Shown here: positions 32,139 through 38,460 of the stretch, piece after piece
Position numbering within the stretch: the first letter of the stretch is position 1
How the letters are laid out: every line of letters begins with the position of its first letter
Assembly: GCA_949502025.1 (NCBI GenBank)
Contig: CATBCG010000039.1
Span: 1-38,460 of the forward strand
Origin: MGBC131033 sp910585655
Lineage (GTDB): Bacteria > Bacillota > Clostridia > Lachnospirales > Lachnospiraceae
Length of the DNA: 38,460 nucleotides
Reading direction: 5' to 3'
Notes under the pieces: generated by a model
Databases searched by the model: none
The model's input: the letters and a program-made list of their open reading frames with translations, nothing else
Told to the model about the DNA's origin: nothing
Translations under genes and position numbers: made by a program

Positions 32139-33602
32139 ATGAATGCCGACAGACAATATGAAACGGTAATCGGTCTGGAAGTACATGTAGAACTGGCAAC
32201 CAAGACAAAGGTTTTCTGCGGCTGCAGCACCGAATTCGGAGGAGCGCCGAACACGCATTGCTGCCCGATTTGTACCGGAATGCCGGGGACGCTTCCGGTG
32301 TTAAATAAAAAGGTGGTAGAATACGCGGCTGCGTCAGCTCTGGCAATGGGCTGTACGATGACAAAACATTGTCGTTTTGACCGGAAAAATTATTTTTACC
32401 CGGATTTGCCAAAGGCGTATCAGATTTCTCAGCTTTATCTGCCGATTGGACGGGACGGTAAAATAGAAATAGAGGTGGAAGGAAAAAAGAAAACCATCGG
32501 TATTCATGAAATCCATATGGAAGAGGACGCGGGTAAGCTGATACACGACCCTTTGGAACATGTGACGCTGGTGGATTACAACCGATGCGGAGTGCCGCTT
32601 ATTGAGATTGTCAGTGAGCCGGATATGCGTTCTGCCAAAGAGGTGATCGCTTACCTGGAAAAACTAAAACAAATGCTTTCGTATTTAGGAGTATCGGACT
32701 GTAAAATGCAGGAAGGCTCTTTGAGAGCGGATATCAACCTTTCTGTCCGCAAGCTGGGAGAAGAGAGGCTCGGTACCCGGACAGAAATGAAAAACATGAA
32801 CTCCTTTAAGGCGATTACCAGAGCAATAAACGGAGAACAGAAACGGCAGATCGAGTTGCTGGAATACGGTGGAAAGGTCGTACAGGAGACCAGGCGTTGG
32901 GACGACAATCAGAACACCAGCGTTGCGATGCGGAGCAAAGAGGACGCGATGGATTATCGCTATTTCCCGGAGCCGGATTTGGTTCCTCTGGAGCTGTCGG
33001 AGGACTGGCTAGCCGAGATAAAAAGCCGTCAGCCGGAGCTGCGGGACGAAAAGCAGGCGCGTTATAGAAAGGAATATGGGCTTCCGGCTTACGATGCAGA
33101 GATTTTGACAGGTTCTAAGGCGATTGCCGATCTGTTTGAAGAAACGGTGGCGCTGTGCGGAAAGCCAAAAGAAGTTTCCAACTGGCTGATGATAGAGACG
33201 ATGCGGCTGTTAAAGGAAGGCGGGCAGGAAGCAGAAGAACTATGTTTTTCTCCAAAAAATCTGGCAGCTCTGATTGAATTGTTGGAGGAGGGTACGATTA
33301 ACCGAACCATAGCAAAAGAAGTATTTGAACATATTTTTAAAGAGAATGTAGATCCGCGGCAGTACGTAGAGACACATGCTCTTCGGATCGTACAGGATAC
33401 GGGCGCGCTGCAGGAAACGATTCGCCGGATCGTCGCCGATAACCCGCAGTCGGTAGCGGATTATCGGGGAGGAAAGAAAAAGGCAATCGGCTTTTTGGTC
33501 GGGCAGGTGATGAAAGAAACGAAAGGGAAAGCCGATCCGGGAATCGTGAACAGGTTATTGCTGGAAGAGCTGAGTGAAACGGCGGTGTTTTCTATATCAT
33601 AG
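32139..33602 (+). CDS. gatB: Glutamyl/aspartyl-tRNA amidotransferase subunit B
   Basis: A 487-residue protein that phosphorylates the mischarged aminoacyl-tRNA and transfers ammonia to it. The ATG at 32139 (MNADRQYETVIGLEVHVEL) is selected because AGGAGGAGG lies 9 nt upstream; an earlier in-frame start at 32091 overlaps gatA. The N-terminal kinase-like domain has the zinc-site cysteines C27, C29, C42 and C45 (CGCS...CCPIC) and the SEPDMRS motif. The C-terminal YqeY-like tRNA-binding tail ends KADPGIVNRLLLEEL. It is the last gene of gatCAB. Confidence 0.96.
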   Translation: MNADRQYETVIGLEVHVELATKTKVFCGCSTEFGGAPNTHCCPICTGMPGTLPVLNKKVVEYAAASALAMGCTMTKHCRFDRKNYFYPDLPKAYQISQLYLPIGRDGKIEIEVEGKKKTIGIHEIHMEEDAGKLIHDPLEHVTLVDYNRCGVPLIEIVSEPDMRSAKEVIAYLEKLKQMLSYLGVSDCKMQEGSLRADINLSVRKLGEERLGTRTEMKNMNSFKAITRAINGEQKRQIELLEYGGKVVQETRRWDDNQNTSVAMRSKEDAMDYRYFPEPDLVPLELSEDWLAEIKSRQPELRDEKQARYRKEYGLPAYDAEILTGSKAIADLFEETVALCGKPKEVSNWLMIETMRLLKEGGQEAEELCFSPKNLAALIELLEEGTINRTIAKEVFEHIFKENVDPRQYVETHALRIVQDTGALQETIRRIVADNPQSVADYRGGKKKAIGFLVGQVMKETKGKADPGIVNRLLLEELSETAVFSIS

Positions 33603-33690
33603 GAAGATTCTCTATTATTTTGTGGAATTCTTTTTCATTTTTTCTCAGAGGAGAGAGGAGATCCCGCCCGGAGGGCTTTCCTATAACTAT
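33603..33690. repeat. Partial intergenic repeat after gatB
   Basis: TTTTGTGGAATTCTTTTTCATTT (from about 33617) matches the end of the element at 4908-5050, and GCCCGGAGGGCTTTCCTAT (about 33666-33685) matches another of its modules. The left arm of the GAATTCCA hairpin is degraded. The following AT-rich region up to 33866 contains the promoter of the PIN toxin-antitoxin pair and no other gene. Confidence 0.6.
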
Positions 33691-33746
33691 TTATTCTGTT
33701 CTGTGTTTTGAATCGCGCAAATATAAAATAATCCTATCTGTATATA

Positions 33747-33775
33747 TTGAAAGCATACATATCGTGTGTTATATT
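33747..33775 (+). promoter_or_regulatory. Promoter of the UPF0175/PIN toxin-antitoxin pair
   Basis: TTGAAA (33747-33752), a 17-nt spacer and TATATT (33770-33775), about 90 bp upstream of the antitoxin ATG, which has ATAAGGAGGC as ribosome binding site. Confidence 0.55.
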
Positions 33776-33866
33776 ATAGTTATACTATCGTGTTCAAGGA
33801 AAGAATAACAGATGAAAAATTTTATCATCATCAAATATAGAAAAATAGGTATAAGGAGGCAGAGCT

Positions 33867-34121
33867 ATGTGTCAAGTTGCAATTAACATACCCAAGGAAG
33901 TTTTATATGATACGAAAATGAATGAAAAGGAAGCAAAGAAGTTTGCACAGTGTGCAGTAGCGCTTGGATATTATACACAAAGCGGAGTGTCAATTGGATA
34001 TTGCGCTCAAATCGCAGGAATGACTAAAGAAGAATTTATCAAATATTTGGGAAGGCATCAAATCTCTATTTTTAGCTTTGATAACAAAGAAGAATTTTTG
34101 GAGGAAGTGGATAATGCGTAA
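33867..34121 (+). CDS. UPF0175-family antitoxin
   Basis: An 84-residue protein. VAINIPKEVLYDTKMNEKEAKKFAQCAVALGYYTQ is followed by SIGYCAQIAGMTKEEFIKYLGRHQISIF, the small helix-turn-helix-like pattern of UPF0175 proteins, which are usually encoded directly before DUF3368 PIN-domain toxins. It overlaps the downstream PIN gene by 8 bp. Such antitoxins bind the toxin and often their own promoter. Strong ribosome binding site AAGGAGG. Assignment by family pattern and by its neighbour. Confidence 0.85.
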   Translation: MCQVAINIPKEVLYDTKMNEKEAKKFAQCAVALGYYTQSGVSIGYCAQIAGMTKEEFIKYLGRHQISIFSFDNKEEFLEEVDNA

Positions 34122-34599
34122 AGTAATTGTTAATTCCACGCCGCTTATTGTACTTTCAGGGATTGGGTATTTAGATATTTTACAAAAATTGTATGGAGAG
34201 ATTCTTATTCCAACTGCCGTATACCAGGAAGTTACAAAGGTAAAGGATTCTGCCTGTATACAAATGATGAACGGCAACGAATGGATTCATGTAATGCAAA
34301 TTCAAAATGATATAGAAAAGAAAATGTATAAAGCAAAATTGCATGCAGGAGAAGTAGAAGTTATGATTCTTGCCCAAGAGCAAAAAGCTGATCTGGTTAT
34401 TATAGACGATAATGCGGCAAAAAAAACGGCAAAATATCTTGGGCTGACAGTTACCGGTACATTAGGAATTCTTTTAAAAGCAAAAAAACAGGGAATTATA
34501 GAGACGATTTATCCATTATTGTTTGAGATGAAGCGAAATGGATTTTATGTTGATTCCTGGTTAGAGCATATGGTATTGGAGCAAGCAGGAGAGGGATAA
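34114..34599 (+). CDS. PIN-domain ribonuclease toxin (DUF3368 type)
   Basis: A 161-residue PIN-domain protein. The ATG at 34114 (MRKVIVNSTPLIVLSGIG) has GGAGG about 10 nt upstream; the earlier in-frame ATG at 34078 lacks one. The N-terminal VNSTPLIVL strand has Asn-Ser where classical PIN domains have an Asp, as in DUF3368 proteins. Acidic residues follow in HAGEVEVMILAQ and in LVIIDDNAAKKTAKYLGL, the usual catalytic core. It presumably cleaves RNA when free of the antitoxin. The reading frame after the stop continues open into the pseudogene at 34600-35048. Confidence 0.85.
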   Translation: MRKVIVNSTPLIVLSGIGYLDILQKLYGEILIPTAVYQEVTKVKDSACIQMMNGNEWIHVMQIQNDIEKKMYKAKLHAGEVEVMILAQEQKADLVIIDDNAAKKTAKYLGLTVTGTLGILLKAKKQGIIETIYPLLFEMKRNGFYVDSWLEHMVLEQAGEG

Positions 34600-35048
34600 A
34601 AAATTCTTGCTTTGGATGATTTATACAAAGATGTTGTGCGTGTATTAAAAATAGGACCATCGACTAGAGGGCAGCAAAGATTAAAATATACTCTAAAGGA
34701 TGGGAGCTGACAGGATATTTATGGTTTGGTTTTAAAAATATTAGCGGACAACCCTCCAGTGGTAGAATTAAAAGGAATATAAATGATAATATGGTGACGT
34801 ACTCCCACCATGTTAAGAAGTGGGGTTTATCGCTCAATAGCCCTAATGGACTAAGTATCAACGAGCTAACCCGTCCGCCCGACGGTTTCCCGAATGATGT
34901 TCAATTTGTACCTTGGATATTTTACGCACAGAAGGACGCTTGGTTTTCGCATATTGGTTTTCTCTGTGCAACCTGCATTATGGGGATAGCTGATATCATT
35001 GCAGAAGGAAAAGAATTGAAAGAAATTTTTGATAAAGAGAAATTATAG
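34600..35048 (+). pseudogene. Frameshifted, 5'-truncated hypothetical gene
   Basis: Directly after the PIN toxin stop, the same frame reads ILALDDLYKDVVRVLKI and STRGQQRLKYTLKDG, then stops at TGA 34708-34710. Shifting by one base at the preceding GGG (34702-34704) gives a continuous reading ELTGYLWFGFKNISGQP through KKWGLSLNSPNGL to the stop at 35048. The break is therefore best explained by loss of one G. No start codon with a ribosome binding site is seen, so the 5' end is also missing or depends on an unusual start (TTG at 34612). I do not recognise the family. The later half (PWIFYAQKDAWFSHIGF) has no obvious motif. Confidence 0.6.
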
Positions 35049-35147
35049 CATCAATATAATTTATGGTGTAGTAAAGTCAGAATTTATATGAAAAAGGCTG
35101 CCTTTTCAGAACAGGAACAAGAAAAAGTAACCAGGAGGATGTAGAAC

Positions 35148-35831
35148 ATGACAAAGGAAACCTATCAGTTATTGGAACACTTTATGCAAAGCCAAATGGA
35201 GGAACGGGATGGCGCTCACAACCAGGAGCATATTTACCGGGTATTAGCGGTTGGGCTGGATATTGCGGAGCATGAGCCGGGCGTGGAATATGACGTACTA
35301 ATTGCTGCTTGTCTGCTGCATGACATTGGCAGGAAGGAGCAGTTGGAGAATCCTCGGCTCTGTCATGCGGCAGAGGGCGCCAAAAAAGCATATGCTTTTC
35401 TATTGGAAAAGGGTTTTTCGCCGGACTATGCAAAAAGGGTAAAAGATTGTATTAAAAGACATCGTTTCCGTTCGGATGATCCGCCGGTTGCGCTAGAAGA
35501 GCGAATTTTGTTTGATGCCGATAAAATAGATGTAAGCGGGGCGGTAGGAGTGGCGCGGACTCTTTGCTACGCAGGGCAGGTAGGAAAGCCCTTGTATTTA
35601 TTGCAGGCAGATGGGAGGATATCGGATGGAACCAAAGACGAAACGGACTCCTTTTTTCGGGAATATCAGCATAAATGTAAAGAAATTGCTTCTGCGCTTT
35701 ATACAGAACGAGGACGCCAGTTAGCCAAAGAGCGTCAGCAGGCAGCAGAAGCCTTTTATCAGGCAATGCGGACAGAGCTTCTTTGTTCCAGAGAGCAGCT
35801 TTCCGGACGACTAAAGCGATGCTTAGAATAA
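35148..35831 (+). CDS. HD-domain phosphohydrolase-like protein
   Basis: A 227-residue cytosolic HD-superfamily protein. Metal ligands follow the HD pattern: H28 in AHNQEHIYRV, H58-D59 in ACLLHDIGRKE, H73 in RLCHAAEGA, and D113/D115 in LFDADKIDVSGA, ahead of the GVARTL helix. The layout resembles bacterial HD hydrolases of the YedJ/YpgQ type, which act on nucleotides or related phosphate esters; the precise substrate cannot be told. ATG 35148 is preceded by AGGAGGATG. It partially overlaps the start of the GH18 gene. Confidence 0.88.
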   Translation: MTKETYQLLEHFMQSQMEERDGAHNQEHIYRVLAVGLDIAEHEPGVEYDVLIAACLLHDIGRKEQLENPRLCHAAEGAKKAYAFLLEKGFSPDYAKRVKDCIKRHRFRSDDPPVALEERILFDADKIDVSGAVGVARTLCYAGQVGKPLYLLQADGRISDGTKDETDSFFREYQHKCKEIASALYTERGRQLAKERQQAAEAFYQAMRTELLCSREQLSGRLKRCLE

Positions 35832-37114
35832 AAGCAAACAATGAGAAAAAATGTTCAAAAGAATACAAGCTACAGAAAGGACTTTTTCTGCTTGGTATCA
35901 GTATGATACTTGCTGTCTTGGTTGTAATAGCCTTGCCGGTAAAGGCAGAAAAAGAGCCGCCTAAGTGGAAAAAAAACACCATTTACGTAGCAGGGGATCG
36001 GGTGACGCGAAACGGTGTTGTTTACGAGGCGGCTTGGTGGACGTTGGGGGAAGATCCGGCGAAACAACAGGATGAGTGGAGTGTTTGGAAAAAGGTAAAA
36101 ACAGACACTCAAAAAACAAATCCACAGAAAACGGACGCTCCGAAAACAACGACAAAAAAGCCGGAAAAAACAGAGGCGAAAGATGAGGATACGAACAAGC
36201 CCCAAAATACAGAAACCGGGCTTCCGGAGCATTTTATTACCGGTTACTGGCAAAACTTTGACAACGGGGCGACTTGTCTGAAAATCAGCGATGTACCAGA
36301 AGGATATGGTCTGATAGCAGTTGCCTTTGCCGAGTCAACGGCGACGCCGGGAAAAGTGACGTTTCGTTTGGACGAGACACTTTGCAGGCGCTTGGGCGGT
36401 TATACAAAAAAGCAGTTTATCAAGGATATTAAAGCGGCAAAAAAGAAAGGGCAGCATGTGATTCTTTCCGTAGGCGGAGAAAACGGTACGGTCAGCGTGT
36501 CAAATGCCAAGGAAGCGAAGCGTTTTGCGGACAGCTTGTATCAGCTTATGGAGGAATACGGATTTGAAGGCGTAGACATTGACTTAGAGCATGGCATCCA
36601 TGCGGGCTATATGGAACAGGCATTGCGGAGACTCTCTAAAAAGGTAGGGGATGGCTTGATCCTTACGATGGCGCCGCAGACGTTGGATATGCAGAATACA
36701 CAGACCGAATATTTTAAACTGGCACTGAATATCAAAGATATTTTGACGGTCGTCAATACCCAGTACTATAATTCCGGTACGATGTTGGGGGCAGATGGAA
36801 AGGTATATGCCCAGGGCGATGTAGATTTCCTGACGGCGTTGGCGGCAATCCAGTTGGAAAACGGGCTGCGTCCGGATCAGGTAGGGCTTGGCGTACCGGC
36901 TTCTCCGAAAGGGGCAGGGAGCGGTTATGTTGCACCGTCTGTCGTCAATAAGGCTTTAAATTGCCTGGCGAAGGGGAAAAAGGGCGGCAGTTATCGTCCT
37001 GAAAAGAAATACACAAAGCTACGTGGAGCGATGTGTTGGTCGATTAACTGGGACGCTGCCAATGACTATGAATTTTTAGAGGGCGTATTGCCGACGATAG
37101 AAAAGCTACAATAG
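35819..37114 (+). CDS. GH18 chitinase-like protein with N-terminal membrane anchor and carbohydrate-binding module
   Basis: 431 residues from ATG 35819; the frame is open to a TTG at 35783 but that lacks a ribosome binding site. A signal or membrane anchor spans about residues 20-44 (GLFLLGISMILAVLVVIAL), followed by a CBM5/12-like module (about 48-92: WKKNTIYVAGDRVTRNGVVYEA with conserved Trp residues), a Lys/Thr/Pro linker (about 94-133) and a GH18 domain (about 137-431). The catalytic DxDxE motif is intact in GFEGVDIDLEHG (E257 as acid/base). It acts outside the membrane, probably on chitin or peptidoglycan-like or N-glycan chitobiose substrates. The gene overlaps the HD gene by 13 bp. A truncated IS607 recombinase begins almost at its stop codon. 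Confidence 0.9.
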   Translation: MLRIKANNEKKCSKEYKLQKGLFLLGISMILAVLVVIALPVKAEKEPPKWKKNTIYVAGDRVTRNGVVYEAAWWTLGEDPAKQQDEWSVWKKVKTDTQKTNPQKTDAPKTTTKKPEKTEAKDEDTNKPQNTETGLPEHFITGYWQNFDNGATCLKISDVPEGYGLIAVAFAESTATPGKVTFRLDETLCRRLGGYTKKQFIKDIKAAKKKGQHVILSVGGENGTVSVSNAKEAKRFADSLYQLMEEYGFEGVDIDLEHGIHAGYMEQALRRLSKKVGDGLILTMAPQTLDMQNTQTEYFKLALNIKDILTVVNTQYYNSGTMLGADGKVYAQGDVDFLTALAAIQLENGLRPDQVGLGVPASPKGAGSGYVAPSVVNKALNCLAKGKKGGSYRPEKKYTKLRGAMCWSINWDAANDYEFLEGVLPTIEKLQ

Positions 37115-37115
37115 T

Positions 37116-37469
37116 AAAAAATACAAAGCCGGAATTTATTCTGACATTGCCAGTGGCATAAGCTTTGAAAAAAGAAAGGATTTTTTCAACCTTTTGGATG
37201 AGGTTTTAGATGGCAGGGGGGAAAAAGTTGTTATTACCTATAAAGACAGGCTTTCAAGGGTTGGTTTTGACCTGTTTTACCATTTGTTCAAAAAATACCA
37301 TTGCGATATCATAGTTATGAGCGAAGTTGGTTCCGTAAAACTGGACAGTGAGGAAATTTTTGGAGAAATCATATCGCTGCTGTATTGTTACTCAATGAAG
37401 CTGTACAGCAAAAGGAAAGCGAAAAAAATAAAAGAGGTGTTGGAAAGTGATGATAGTACGGAGGGTTGA
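37116..37469 (+). pseudogene. IS607-family serine recombinase TnpA, C-terminal remnant
   Basis: The frame is open from about 37116 and reads YSDIASGISFEKRKDFFNL, then VVITYKDRLSRVGFDLF and a helical C-terminus ending DDSTEG. This is the second half of the IS607-type resolvase: the family normally has a MerR-like helix-turn-helix and the catalytic Ser upstream of YSDIASG, all absent here. The first visible residues begin immediately after the GH18 stop codon (37112-37114), so the 5' part was lost by a deletion or rearrangement there. A product, if any, could start at 37194 but would lack the active site. It overlaps tnpB by 20 bp, the usual coupling. Confidence 0.85.
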
Positions 37470-38325
37470 AAAACATATGATAAAGCCGTCTGATGCCTGT
37501 TACGCCATGCTGGACTCTTTCTGTTTCCTTTCCAAAAATTTGTACAACCATGCAAATTATATACTGCGCCAGGCGTTTATAAATAACAATAAGGCAGTCC
37601 CTTATGGAGATTTGGATAAAATCCTCAAGGCAGATGAAGCATACCCTGATTATAAGGCAATGCCGACGGCACAGTCCGCCCAGCAGGTTTTACGGCTGCT
37701 GGAAAAGAACTGGAAGTCCTTTTTTAAGTCTGTCAAAGACTGGTCAAAGAACAAAGACAAATATACAGGGCAGCCAAAACTTCCAAAGTATAAAAAGAAA
37801 AATGGCAGGAATCTATTGGTTCTGACAAACCAGAATGTAAAATTAAGGGAGGGGATTTTAAAATTCCCAAAGAAATTTGAAGGGCTTGAATTAAAACTGA
37901 GGTGTTGTGGAAGGGATAATTTTGCTGCATTTCATCAGGTGCGTTTTATCCCAAAACAAGGTTATATCATAGCGGAAGTGGTTTACAGCATATCTGTCAG
38001 CGAAGTAAAGCCGGACAACAGGCGTTATTGCAGTATCGACATTGGCATAGACAACTTAGCAGCCGTAACAACAAATACAGGATGCAGAACATATATTATA
38101 AACGGCAGGGGTCTAAAGTCAGTAAATAAATACTACAATAAGCAGATGGGGCATTACAAAGAGACAGCAAAACGGATGAACGGTATGGATTTTACAAAGC
38201 GGATGGCGCAGATGACCGCAAAAAGGAACCGGAAACTGGATGACTATATGCACAAGGCAAGCCGGAAGATTGTAAAAGATTGTGTGGAGAGGGATATCCG
38301 TACGATTATAATTGGATATAATGAT
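37116..38325 (+). mobile_element. Remnant of an IS607-type (IS200/IS605 superfamily) transposon
   Basis: A serine recombinase tnpA lacking its N-terminus and a tnpB that loses similarity after residue 292. Both flanks appear broken: the left at the GH18 stop, the right near 38326, where unrelated sequence begins. No left or right end of the element is recognised. Confidence 0.75.
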
Positions 38326-38460
38326 GTTGGGGTCAAAAGCCCTGCTATAGTACCTTGCTACGAAAATAAAACTCGTAGCCAAGAACTGAACCTTGACAAC
38401 AAATGTTTTCAACAATCATGGAAGCATCACGATAAAGCAGTCATAAAAATGGCTGCCGTC
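37450..38460 (+). pseudogene. TnpB (IS607/IS605-type RNA-guided nuclease), interrupted C-terminus, runs off window
   Basis: 337 codons from ATG 37450 without a stop before the window edge. The N-terminal part (DACYAMLDSFCFLSKNLYNHANYILRQ type) and RuvC motif I, SIDIGIDNLAAV with D197, are typical of TnpB. Similarity stops after TIIIGYND (residue 292, position 38325). There a normal TnpB would continue to the RuvC-II Glu, the CxxC zinc ribbon and the RuvC-III Asp; instead the frame reads VGVKSPAIVPCYENKTRSQ and unrelated residues. The catalytic Glu and third motif are therefore absent up to the edge, so this TnpB is probably dead, interrupted by another insertion whose remainder lies outside the window. 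No guide RNA can be assigned. Confidence 0.8.

Noticed and set aside
33620..33808. 62-codon frame after gatB
   Set aside because: It covers repeat remnants and the AT-rich promoter region; composition is not protein-like and there is no ribosome binding site.

Overview
The window looks like a chromosomal segment from a gut-type Clostridia genome, most likely Lachnospiraceae. The grounds are moderate GC, strong AGGAGG-type ribosome binding sites, a gatCAB operon, GNAT and PIN toxin-antitoxin pairs, BspA-like leucine-rich-repeat protein, and regulator-plus-transporter glycan loci of the Gram-positive type. No rRNA, tRNA, CRISPR array or replication origin was seen. The genus cannot be fixed from the sequence alone.

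Layout. (1) 1-5.1 kb: the 3' end of a TatD-family hydrolase (possibly QatD-like), an M24 Xaa-Pro aminopeptidase, a small secreted/membrane protein pair, an XRE regulator and a DUF6033-type protein. Hairpin-rich intergenic repeats punctuate this part; two nearly identical copies lie in inverted orientation around the XRE/DUF6033 pair. (2) 5.1-18 kb: a sulfated-glycan utilisation locus of three divergent modules, each with a regulator facing away from its catabolic genes: LacI / binding protein, two ABC permeases and sulfatase 1; LacI (frameshifted) / sulfatase 2; AraC / GH30. Sulfatases and GH30 lack signal peptides, so sulfated oligosaccharides are probably imported and then desulfated and cleaved in the cytoplasm. 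The ABC ATPase and the formylglycine-generating enzyme must be encoded elsewhere. (3) 18-20.3 kb: a GNAT toxin-antitoxin-like pair lying between two copies of the 3' end of an LRR surface-protein gene. (4) 20.5-30.2 kb: a HAD hydrolase, then a Wadjet (JetABCD) SMC-type anti-plasmid operon with a fifth, overlapping gene for an OLD-like ATPase-Toprim protein. (5) 30.2-33.6 kb: gatCAB, with gatC overlapping the end of the defence operon. (6) 33.6-38.5 kb: a UPF0175/PIN toxin-antitoxin pair, a frameshifted pseudogene, an HD-domain protein, a GH18 protein with a carbohydrate-binding module, and a broken IS607-type element (truncated tnpA plus interrupted tnpB) running off the window.

The best candidate for an undescribed system is the five-gene jetA-jetB-jetC-jetD-OLD unit. 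The fifth gene overlaps jetD by 4 bp, has ABC-ATPase and Toprim motifs like OLD nucleases, and carries a four-cysteine cluster and a charged linker. Its 3' end overlaps gatC, which physically ties a defence operon to an essential translation operon. Other points of interest are a 1-nt homopolymer frameshift in the second lacI, a tandem duplication of a ~90-nt hairpin upstream of the GH30 gene, a 21-bp tandem repeat encoding a coiled-coil heptad, and shared operator-like palindromes in the glycan locus.
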